Source: Dermacentor variabilis
Lineage: Eukaryota; Arthropoda; Arachnida; Ixodida; Ixodidae
NCBI RefSeq assembly: GCF_050947875.1
Contig: NC_134570.1
Location: forward strand, 232,051,265 to 232,115,264
Direction of reading: 5' to 3'
DNA: 64,000 bases
In this document: positions 10,712-20,640 of the stretch, piece by piece
Layout of the letters: each line of letters starts with the position of its first letter
Numbering within the stretch: position 1 is the stretch's first letter
Position numbers and translations under genes: made by a program
Notes under the pieces: model-generated
Database searches by the model: none
What the model saw: only the letters and a program-made list of their open reading frames with translations
What the model was told of the DNA's origin: nothing

Positions 10712-13700
10712 AACGTTTCGCCTTTGGCAATGGAATTGTAGGGGCTACGTCCGTAAAAAGGCCCCCCTGCAACAATACATTCGAGCCAAAAAAGACAAAC
10801 CCCAAGTCATTCTCCTACAAGAGACAAATACCGCTACACCCTCGCCACCCGGCTATGACGTGACCGCCACGACACCGCAACACAAATGTAGAGGATCGCC
10901 ACGTTGGTCAGCAACAAGCTAGCCCACACGACACACAACATTAATCACGACCGCAGCAATTGCGAATTCATTCTCACGGAAGTCTTCCCTAGAGCCAAGA
11001 ACGCCAAGAGCATATTCATCCTAAACGTTTACAGCAGCCCCAAGCACAGAGCACAAAAATTTAAGCAAATACTCCAGCTCGCCCGCAACCGTACCGGCGA
11101 CAACCCCGTGATCGTGGCCGGGGACTTCAACGCCCCTAACACGGCCTCGGGATACGTCGCCAGCAGAGCCAAAGGCAAGGACTTGCTAAACGACGCCGAT
11201 GAACTTGACCTAACGCTCATCACGAACGCCGAGTACCCCACAAGAACGGGTAACTCGGTCAACCGCGACACAACGCCAGATCTCACTTTCGTCCGCAACG
11301 TTCCACATTATCAGTGGAACAACCTCTTCGAGGATCTGGGCAGCGATCATCACATTGTTGAGACAACAATTGACACCCCATCCAGAGGACCCAGAAAAAT
11401 GACGTACGTCAATTGGGACAAGTTCCGCGAGTTCAGACACGAACGCCGAACAGGCAACGAAACAATGGAACAATGGACGTCGCAACTAAAGGCCGACATT
11501 AAGGCGGCCACGAAGGAAATAGAGACAGATCTTCCCGTTCAAAGCATGGACAGCCGACTGGCCCACATGCTCGAAGCCAAACAATCGCTCACCAGGAGAT
11601 GGAAAGAACAAAGACACAATCGACGGCTCAGGAAAAGAATTTCTTCCCTCAACCGGCTGATTGCAGAATATTGCACGCAATTATCTAACCAGCAATGGAA
11701 CGAGGTGTGCTTCGCCGCGGACGGCCGCATCAACAGCGGGACGACGTGGCACCTGCTCAAACATCTTTTAGATAGAACCAAAACCAAAGCGGACCAGGGT
11801 CGTACGCTGAACAAGATCATGCACGAGGAACTCAAAATTACTACGGAAAATGAGCTCATTGACCGTCTTGCCGACAAGTACCTCCCGCTGGCCAAAAATG
11901 CTAGAGGCACGACCGCCGATGCACATCGCGGCAAAGCCAACCCAGAGCTTGATCGGGACTTCTCAACCGAAGAGGTGCGCACGGCGCTTCAGAACCTAAA
12001 CAGCAAGTCAGCGCCGGGGCTGGATGGCGTAACTAACAAGGCACTTAGAAACCTCGACGAAATCTCAATCGAAACCCTCACAGAGGAAATCAACAAAATC
12101 TGGGGAATGGACCACTACCAGAAGACTGGAAAACGGCCCTTATCATGCTCATCCCAAAGCCTGGCAAGGCGCCCAACATCAATAACCTCAGACCTATCTC
12201 GCTGACGTCTTGCGTCGGCAAGGTAGCCGAGCACGCGGTCCTAAACAGGCTCTCGAAACATCTCGAAGATAGATATGTCTACCCCGCAGCAATGATCGGC
12301 TTTAGACCCGGGCTATCCACCCAAGACGCCATGAAGCTCCTCAAGCATCAGATCATTGACGCAGACACGAGAGACGCGAGAGTAATCCTAGGGCTAGACC
12401 TCGATAAGGCATTCGATAATTTATCACTCGACTACATACTCGACACGATCTCCAACCTCGACCTCGGCACGAGACTCTACGCTTATACAAAATCGTTCCT
12501 GAGCGACAGAACGGCCACCCTCCGTCTAGGGGAAATCAAGTCCCAGAAATACAAACTCGGAGGCAGGGGCACCCCGCAAGGTTCTGTCATCTCTCCGACG
12601 CTTTTTAACCTTGCGCTAGCTGGCCTAGGCAAGAAACTGGATCAAATCGAGAACGTCAAATACACGATATACGCCGATGACGTAACGCTCTGGGTCCCCG
12701 GAGGTAGCCTGGGATCAATTGAAAGCGCTCTGCAGGAAGCGATCGACGTGATCGAGGAATACCTCGCTCCCACCGGCCTGCGATGTTCGCCTGCGAAGTC
12801 GGAGCTCCTCGTCTACAAACCATCGAGGAGCGGTCCCAAACCAAAGAACGAAATCAGAGACACACACGTCATTACTCTCAGAACAAAAGACGGAGGAACC
12901 ATTCCACAAGTCAGCAAAATCAGAGTCCTTGGGATGTCCATTGAGAGCAACGGCTCTAACGCCGCTACAGCGGAGAAGATCGTGACAAAGTCGAATAATG
13001 CATTGAACCTCATACGACGCGTAGCCAACAGACAACACGGCCTTAAGGAAGAAAATCTTCTCAAGCTAACTCACGCCTTTGCGCTATGCCACTTCACCTA
13101 CGAGGCGGCCATGCACAGATGGAAGGTAGCGGAGAAGGACAAACTCAATGTACAACTGAGGAAGCTAGTCAAACTAGCGCTGGGAATCCCCAAGAACACC
13201 GAGACAAAGCTCCTGCTGCAACTGGGGGTACACAACACACTTGAAGAAATCGCCGAAGCTCAAGAACGGGCTCAATGGACAAGACTCTCTGGAACCAAAC
13301 CGGGTAGAGACATCCTAGCCAAACTAGGTCATGACACCACAGTAATCGAGAATCTATATCAAAGCGTTCCGACGGACACACGCAACTTTTACACGGTTCG
13401 CCCACTGCCGCGGAACATGAACCCGGTGCACCATCAACCCAGAAGGCTGGCACGCGGATCGTTCATCCTGCGCGAAATACGTGATAAGAAGATCCTAGCC
13501 TGTTTCGTTGACGCGGCACAGTACCCAACCAGGAAAGCCTTCGTTGCCACCACGATCAATAAGCAAGGTCAAGTGAGAAAAGCTCTCACAGTCAAGATCC
13601 ACAAGTCCGAGATAGCAGAACAGGTTGCCATTGCACTCGCGCTCACAGACCGACTACCACCCACGTCTACAGCGATTCACGCTCGGCCGTCAAAGCCTTT

Positions 13701-14275
13701 CAGAAAGGAGCAGTTGCAAGACAAGCACTACAAATAATCAATAGATCCGCACCGCTGCAGCATCACACCATCTGCTGGTTCCCGGCACACCTCGGAGAGA
13801 TCGCAATCTCAATGAGATGGCTCACAGGAGCGCGCGAGACCTAACCTTCCGCGACGCCCCCTATTCTGGTCGTGACCATCCCAGCGAGAATCGGGATCCT
13901 CCCTCCACATATAACGAGATCATAAAGCACTTTTATCTAGACCGCAGGATATACAGCACACCTCACAATAAGCTCACCAGGCCTCAAGCCCTGACGTTCA
14001 GAATGCTTCAAACAAACACGTACCCCACGCAGAACAGACTACACCACTACATGCCTGACCTACACAAAACATCATATTGCGAAAATTGCCATAGAACACT
14101 AGACGTACATCATTTGCTCTGGCCGTGTGGTCGGACCCACGCAAACAAGGATCAACACTCCGCCAGGTTACAACACGCATTACGCAGCACGGACCTGGCG
14201 GAGCAGCTCTGGACCGTCCAGCGAGCCCACGATGAGGCCAGGGAATTACAACTCCCGGTCCCAACGTGGGAGTAG
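10695..14275 (+). pseudogene. LINE-E1a ORF2: endonuclease-RT-RNase H polyprotein, frameshifted
   Basis: ORF2 starts at ATG 10695, overlapping ORF1 by 17 nt in another frame. The APE endonuclease shows WNCRG, LLQET, VAGDFNAPN and LGSDHH. The RT has LRPISLTSC, GLDLDKAFD, GTPQGSVISP and YADD (12670-12681). RNase H has ACFVDAA, then (in another frame) VYSDSRSAV and WFPAHLGE. The C-terminus has a CENCHRTLDVHHLLWPC zinc finger ending in a stop at 14273-14275. Frame changes occur near 10895, 12130, 13660 and 13825, yet few stops lie inside the segments and all catalytic motifs survive. That fits either a recent death or uncorrected base-level assembly errors. Confidence 0.85.
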
Positions 14276-14342
14276 CCCGTTCTATGGGACCTTGCGCCCC
14301 GTAGCTCGCAGGACCTTTCTCCATCCATCCATCCATCCATCC

Positions 14343-14701
14343 ATATGATTTTCACAGGCAGCAGCACTAAACAATTTAAGGTTATAAATGTCCATGATAT
14401 TTATCATTATCGTTTACTCCAGAGATACTGTTCGGCCACAAAAAAGAACAACTCTTTTTACAGCGAGATTTCAGAATTAAGAGAAAATAGTGCCGTATAT
14501 ACTACGCGCCACCACAATTTTTGGCACATACCTATTCCTCAAAACAACTATGCGAAACAATCAATGGCTTTTACTCTTCTAGCTCTGCTCAATAATCTTG
14601 CCAACAAATCTGCAGATGTCACAGTTTACCAAAAGATCAATGCGAGATCAGTTCCTGTGAACTATGATGCATTTATTTATCTATTTTCTTGTACTTTGCT
14701 C
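14343..14701 (+). pseudogene. LINE-A C-terminus and start of 3' UTR, part 2
   Basis: After the E1a TSD the plus strand continues the LINE-A frame: FKVINVHDIYHYRLLQRYC, then LRENSAVYTTRHHNFWHIPIP and NNYAKQ. This is the conserved tail of CR1/Jockey-like ORF2 proteins after the RT. It continues from the IQKKIMKIIGNV block before 8463. The 3' UTR begins at roughly 14660 and runs into the GCC/GCT array. Confidence 0.75.
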
Positions 14702-15120
14702 ATTAATATGAATCTGTCCTTTGTATTTTGCAATATGCTTATGTTCCGTTGTGCTGCTGCCGCCGCCGCCGCCGCCGCTGCTGCTGCCTCCGCCGCCGCT
14801 GCTGCCGCCGCCGCCGCTGCTGCCGCTGCTGCCGCCGCCGCTAACGCCGCCGCCGCCGTAGCCGCTGCCGCCGCCGCTGCTGCCGCTGCCGCCGCTGCTG
14901 CTGCCGCTGCCGCCGCTGCTGCTGCCGCTGCTGCCGCTGCCGCTGCTGCCGCTGCCGCTGCTGCCGCTGCCGCTGCTGCCACTGCTGCCGCTGCTGCCTC
15001 ATTAATATAAATCTGTCCTTTGTATTTTGCAATATGCTTATGTTCCGTTGTGCTGCCGCCGCCGCCGCTGCCGCCGCTGCCGACGCCGCCGCCGCTGCTG
15101 CTGCCGCCGCTGCCGCTGCC

Positions 15121-15152
<32 letters not shown>

Positions 15153-16835
15153 CGCCGCCGCCGCTGCTGCCGCTGCCGCCGCCGCTGCCGTAGCCGCTGC
15201 AGCCGCCGCTGCTGCCGCTGCACCCGCTGCTGCTGCCGCTACTGCTGCCGCTGCTGCCGCTGCCGCCGCCGCCGCCGCTGCTGCCGCTGCTGCCGCTGCT
15301 GCCGCTGCTGCCGCTGCCGCCGCTGCTGCTGCTGCTGCTGCAGCCGCTGCTGTTGCCGCTGCTGTTGCCGCTGCCGCTGCAGCCGCTGCTGTTGCCGCTG
15401 CCGCTGCCGCTGCTGCCGCTGCCGCTGCCGCTGCTGCTGCCGCTGCCGCTGCTGCTACCACTGCTGCTGCTGCTGCCGCTGCCGCTGCCACCGCCGCCGC
15501 CGCCGCTGCTGCTGCTGCTGCTGCCGCCGCTGTTGCTGCTGCCACTGCCGCTGTCGCCGCAGCTGCCGCTGCCGCCGCCGCCGCCGCCGCCGCCGCCGCT
15601 GCTGCTGCAGCCGCCGCCGCCGCCGTTGCCGCTGCCGTAGCCGCTGCCGCCGCCTCTGCTGCCCCTGCACCCGCTGCTGCCTCATTAATATGAATCTGTC
15701 CTTTGTATTTTGCAATATGCTTATGTTCCGTTGTGCTGCCGCCGCCGCCGCTGCCGCCGCCGCTGCCGCCGCCGCTGCTGCCGCTGCCGCCGCTGCTGCC
15801 GCTGCCGCCGCCGCTGCCGCCGCTGCCGCTGCCGCCGCTGCCGCCGCCGCCGCCGCTGCCGCCGCTTCTGCTGTCGCTGACGCCGCTGCTGCTGCCGCTG
15901 CCGCCGCCGCCGCTGCTGCCGCCGCTGCTGCCGCTGCTGCTGCTGCCGCCGCTGCCGCTGCTGCTGCTGCTGCCGCCGCCGCTGCCGCCGCCGCCGCCGC
16001 CACTGCCGCTGCTGCCGCTGCCGCCGCCGCTGCTGCTGCCGCTGCCGCCGCTGCTGCTGCTGCTGCAGCTGCTGCTGTTGCCGCTGCTGCTGCTGCTGCT
16101 GCTGCAGCCGCTGCTGTTGCCGCTCCTGCTGCCGCTGCCGCTGCTGCCGCTGCCGCCGCTGCCGCCGCTGCCGCCGCTGCCGCCGCTGCTGCCGCTGCCG
16201 CCGCTGCTGCTGCTGCTGCCGCCGCTGTTGCTGCTGCCACTGCCGCCGCTGCTGCCGCTGCTGCCGCGGCTGCCTTATTAATATGAATCTGTCCTTTGTA
16301 TTTTGCAATATGCTTATGTTCCGTTGTGCTGCCGCCGCCGCCGCCGCTGCCGCCGCCGCTGCTGCTGCCGCATCTGGCGCCGCTGCTGCTGCCGCTGCCG
16401 CCGCTACCGCCGCTGCTGCTGCTGCTGCCGCTGCTGCCGCTGCTGCCGTCGCTGCTGCTGCCGCTGCCGCCGCCGCTGCCGCCGCCGCTGCCGCTGCCGC
16501 CGCTGTCGCTGACGCCGCTGCTGCTGCCGCTGCCGCCGCCGCCGCTGCTGCCGCTGCTGCTGCCGCCGCTGCTGCCGCTGCTGCCGCCGCTGCTGCCGCT
16601 GCTGCCGCCGCTGCTGCCGCCGCAGCCGCTGCTCCTGCTGCTGCTGCCGCCGCTGCCGCTGCCGCTGCTGCTGCTGCTGCTGCCGCCGCTGCTGCCGCTG
16701 CTGCCACCGCTGTCGCTGCCGCCGCAGCTGCCGCTGCCGCCGCCGCCGCCGCTGCTGCCGCTGCCGCCGCTGCTGCCGCTGCCGCCGCCGCTGCTGCCGC
16801 TGCCGACGCTGCCGCCGCTGCCGCCGCTGCCGCCG
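14702..16835 (+). repeat. four-unit array: LINE-A 3' UTR anchor plus long (GCC/GCT)n
   Basis: Each unit starts with a near-identical anchor of about 55 bp (ATTAATATGAATCTGTCC ... TTCCGTTGTGCTGC) at 14702, 15001, 15684 and 16277. Each anchor is followed by an interrupted GCC/GCT (GCN) trinucleotide run. Unit lengths are about 299, 683, 593 and 559 bp. The first anchor continues directly from LINE-A, so the array appears to be a tandem expansion of that element's 3' UTR. The runs stay open in several frames as poly-Ala, poly-Leu, Cys/Arg or Gln/Arg. These apparent proteins are an artefact of the repeat, not genes. Confidence 0.9.
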
Positions 16836-16952
16836 CTATGTTTATACTTTACTATGTTTATACTTGTTTGTACATGTTTGTTTATACTTGTTTGTACATG
16901 TTGTACATACATGTTTGTTTGTTGTACTATGCTTAACTATGTTTATACTTTA
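16836..16952 (+). repeat. T-rich minisatellite (TGTTTATACTTGTTTGTACA-like)
   Basis: Degenerate tandem copies of a roughly 20-bp T/G/A unit follow directly on the GCC/GCT array. Likely simple-sequence expansion; no coding or promoter role visible. Confidence 0.75.
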
Positions 16953-18602
16953 GGCCATCTATAAATCCGGAGGACAACCAGTGGGGTTATTTGGAGTGTT
17001 TAGGCCTGTACGAGCGAATCTGTTTGCGCATATGGCTAAAAACAAGTTCAGTAAACTGATCTACTTGGTCATGAACTGCGGGTTTTTCTTCAGACAGTGA
17101 CCTTTGATTTCTTGTTCACTACCTATCAGTCGTGAACAAGAAATCATATAGGCCAACATAATAACCCCCCTTCAAATTAAAATAATCCCACTCTTTATGC
17201 CAATGGAGGACGTCTGCCTCAGGGCTGACACAGGCAGTTATGTTTGGCCACGGATTAAACTTATCGTCACACACAAGGGAAACATCAAAACGAAAAATAT
17301 CTCTAACTTGAACATGCGCCAGCCAAAAGCCTAAGACGCTATCAAAGCAGTGTGCACCGGGCACGGGCTGACTCTCTAGAGGTGGCGCGTTTTGCAGTGG
17401 TTCCATCAATGTAATGGGCCGGGCCGTGCAAGCGCTGTTGCCAGCTAATAGTTGGTTAATTACGTTTCGTCCTTTTCGTTTTGCACTGCCGAAATACCAC
17501 CTGGAACCGAATGGAAACAAACCTGATGCGTTTCTATGTGCACGAACAGTTGTTCAAACAAGCCTGAAGCTGGTGATGCGATTCGCTTCCATCAATTTGG
17601 TCGCGGCGTCACCAGATAGAATTACAGAATCAGTCGGGACGGCACGCTTCCTAGGCAACGGTATGTACATATTCGAAGCTGCATTCCTTTTCTATAGTTG
17701 TTATGATACAAATTAACGAGCCATTCATTCGCAAGAAGCTTCGTGTTGCGTTTAAATTGTGTTGCGTCTTCCCGTTCGGAGATCTGATGACTGCGGAGCT
17801 TGGGCTCCGAGAGTGAACACCTGTATTTGTACTCGTTTTGCCATCCTCTCCTAGAGGTCAAAATTTTCTTCCTCGTGCATTCCAGCTCTAGCGGCGTCTG
17901 GTGCTCGGCTCTGTGTACTCTGGCACTGCCGCTGGATATTTTTTTTTATCCAGCGCCCATGGCTCTGCATTCAAGATGCATGCCGACGTAGCTGCGTGTT
18001 CATTCTCGCCAATAATGCGGGACTTACACGTGCACGTGCCGCCAGATACCGTTATCGTAGCTCAGAGCTGTGTAAAGTAGAACTACACTAAAGAGTGGGC
18101 AAGTTTCTGAGACAATTGAATCCGGGAAGCAGTGACAATAAAATTCGCACTTTCACTTGAAAGGGGAAGGACCGGCTGCCATAGCAAATTAGTGTACAAC
18201 TGTACGAAGTGAGCATGTTAGTTTTATCGGCCGTATAAGCTTGTAAACGTAGGCATACTATACTCGTGGACAACTATCTGTGGCTATGAAGGGAAAGCTA
18301 CGGACGCGTGGCCGCTGCTCATGTGTTACCGCGCCAAGTAGTCCGGCAGCGTTTGACAGTGTTTTTCGTTGTTTCGAACAGGCGCTGAATCGAAGCAGCG
18401 AGTTTGCGAGTTTCCGTCGAGAGAGTTTCGTGCGAGTTTCGTGTTTCCCCAGACGCGGAAGAAAAAAATCCGCAAAATAAGCAAATCTTTACACTCATTG
18501 GTGTGTTCAGTGTCATTTAACTGTTGCTGATAAGGCGTGTATGCTTTATCTTCCCCAGCCTAAACTAACGTGGATTGAAACGCGCGACTTTTTATTAGCT
18601 GC
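16953..18602. other. unassigned region
   Basis: No recognised gene or element, apart from the hairpin at 17106-17145. A 133-codon minus-strand frame (17119-17520) and a 100-codon plus frame (17414-17716) overlap each other and show no known domain. A 66-codon plus frame at 18280 is likewise featureless. Confidence 0.4.
17106..17145. repeat. perfect 14-bp inverted repeat (hairpin)
   Basis: GATTTCTTGTTCAC (17106-17119) and GTGAACAAGAAATC (17132-17145) are exact reverse complements around a 12-nt loop. It could be a fold-back end or a chance palindrome; nothing beside it identifies an element. Confidence 0.75.
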
Positions 18603-19395
18603 GTTTACATGAATGCGACAGTTTCACATCGCATCGCCTTTCTAGCGCATCGCATTCATGTAAACATCGGTAATGCGCTAGGAAGGCGCATCGCACTAAT
18701 GCGCCAGGCGAGGGTAGATTTACGGACGCGAGTCGACTCTCGCGGAGCATGCAGGATCGCCGCATTAGGAATTATGTGAAGGAATTGGCTGTGGGACTGC
18801 CGCGCTGGTGAAGCTGCGAGACACCAATGCTCGAAGTAGAAGCAAAATGGCGTCCTCCACGGCAACTTGCCTCGCCGCAGCGTGCTCTGCGCGAATCTAT
18901 TTCTCCGCAGAGAAAACCACTGCTTTCCCTGCCATCATATCTGAATTAAATAATTAAAATTTCATGAGAAACAAATCGTTGATGGCAGAGCACGTCGCTA
19001 ACCCTCTGGCGCGCAAAAGTGATTTCATGTAGGCCGACCGTACCCGGTGACGTCGCTGCTCATGCTGCATGCAGGCGACAGCGTACAAGATGACGTGAAA
19101 GTTAGTCTAAGCCGACAAGAGTAGCATAAGGTGAAGACGGAACGCTGAATTCCCAAGAATTTCCCACAAGCGTGTCAGGCTCTCGGTAGTCGGTAGAGTC
19201 GGCACTCAGCCACCAACGTGCACTCGGCCCACTTCCGGACACCAGTTCCACCGTAAGTGGGCTGCACTCCCCTTATACGGCGCCATGTGGCGCTACGTTC
19301 TCGCCAGAGTTATTGCGCTGCATGTAAACGGCGTCACATTGCCTTTCCCAAATGTGCTTGCAAATGCGATGTGCCACTGTCGGATTCATGTAAAC
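18603..19395. mobile_element. non-autonomous DNA transposon-like element with 30-bp TIRs
   Basis: The left end (18603-18632, GTTTACATGAATGCGACAG...CACATCGC) matches the reverse complement of the right end (19366-19395) at 27 of 30 positions. A further inverted copy of the tip (GCATTCATGTAAAC) lies internally at 18651-18664, and another CATGTAAAC sits at 19321. The 793-bp interior has no transposase frame. No convincing TSD was found, so superfamily is open; the TIR sequence does not look like piggyBac or Tc1/mariner. Confidence 0.6.
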
Positions 19396-20460
19396 AGGGC
19401 GATTGAGCCGCTATCGGCGGCTCACCCTCACACTCTTTTACTCGTATATTCAGCGTAAGGCACGCGCCGGCCATTTTATCGCCTATGGACTTTATGCGGA
19501 ATCCCACGGTGATGCCGACGGCGACGTGAAAGTTAAGTCACCTGGAGTGTCCATATAATAGCTTTCGCAAAAAAAAAAGAAAGAGGCAGAGAACTGGCCC
19601 AAGCCGACGCACGTGCGATCAACGTAGCAGTGAAAAAAAAAGAGAGGGGCGCCTCCTTTTATCCATGATTTTTCTGCTGCTGCGCACATCTACATGAATT
19701 AATACATGATCAAGTTAACACACACAAAAGAACATCTGCAAATAACTAGGAGTTCGAGGTCATAGCTTGCCGCGATGAGCTTTGTTAACGTGGTCATAGG
19801 CGCCGACTACGGAGGAGCTCCGGCGTCGGTGCCCCCTCCAGAGTTTTCCTTGAGGGGCTCAGCCCCCCCTCCCCCTCGGGCGATGCCGAAGCCCCCTTCA
19901 ACCCCCACCCCCACACACACATCTAAAGTTCCATTGCCAGAGCTTTGTCACTCACATCATTTGAAGTTTCTTTTGACTTGCCTCGAACTTCTTACTTGAT
20001 ATTTTACTGGGGCTGATAGCTTACTGCCTCATTGTTGGCGCGGACGTGCACGGCTTTTAATTGATGCTTTCCCTTTATTTCTTCAAATCCTGACAATAGG
20101 GGGACACACGCACTAGAAGCACTAGCGGCGGCTGCTTCATCCGTATTTTCTCACTTCAACGTTGTTTTAAAATTCTGCGGCAAATAGCATGCACACACAC
20201 AATATATTTAAGTGTACACAAAGGACAAAATACACACAGGACAAAGAGATGGAGGTATCCAATTAAAAATTATTCCTAAAGGTATGGATAGCCTATGCGT
20301 ACCGAATGAATATGTTGCTGTAACTTCACCGCGCTTCAATGTGCCTTGCATGCTTTTTTGACACTGAAAAAAAATCCTATAGACTAACTTCAGGGACCCT
20401 TTCAACAGTATGTTATAAATGGTGTGTGAAATGTTTTTTTTTCTCTCGTGTTTCAATCCC
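19396..20460. other. unassigned region
   Basis: Contains short A runs, a C-rich stretch (19850-19920) and AT-rich DNA. A 74-codon proline-rich frame (19775-19999) is composition-driven. Nothing else recognised. Confidence 0.4.
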
Positions 20461-20640
20461 GTGAATTTTACTTTGCATTGTATACGCGTGACGAGAACAT
20501 TTAACTGTTACATACTCTTTTTTTCTGTTATTGTTCTCTTTTGTCAAGTTGCTTTTTCTCTTTGACCTTGATTTTGCTCCCTCCTTATGTAATGCCTTCG
20601 GGCCTTTAAGGGAAAAAATAAATGAAATGAAATGAAATGC
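20461..20640 (+). mobile_element. LINE 3' end with (AAATG)n tail
   Basis: The sequence TGTAATGCCTTCGGGCCTTTAAGGGAAAAAATAAATG followed by AAATGAAATGAAATG is the typical 3' terminus of CR1/Jockey-like LINEs (a short G/C-rich foldable motif, then a short-period tail). No coding part remains. Left edge uncertain. Confidence 0.5.

Larger units (their letters stand above)
8464..14342 (+). mobile_element. LINE-E1a: full-length non-LTR retrotransposon (APE-RT-RNase H, I-like)
   Basis: The 5.88-kb element has a 5' UTR, an ORF1 with three CCHC knuckles, an overlapping ORF2 (endonuclease, RT, RNase H, C-terminal zinc finger), and a 3' UTR ending in a (CCAT)n tail (14321-14342). It is flanked by the 10-bp direct repeat ATATGATTTT at 8454-8463 and 14343-14352, which fixes its ends and shows it is not 5'-truncated. 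The insertion splits LINE-A in the same orientation. The presence of RNase H and of a gag-like ORF1 with CCHC knuckles points to the I superfamily; the exact clade needs a phylogeny. ORF1 is intact, ORF2 is broken. Confidence 0.9.

Noticed and set aside
14345..16964. Long poly-Ala, poly-Leu, Cys/Arg-rich and Gln/Arg-rich frames (up to 485 codons) on both strands
   Set aside because: All are readings of the same GCC/GCT trinucleotide array in different frames; no frame has gene-like composition or a start context of its own.
17119..17520. 133-codon minus-strand frame with a Trp/Asp-rich C-terminal part
   Set aside because: Looks protein-like, but I recognise no family, no splice sites or neighbours support it, and its stop lies in the hairpin at 17106-17145.
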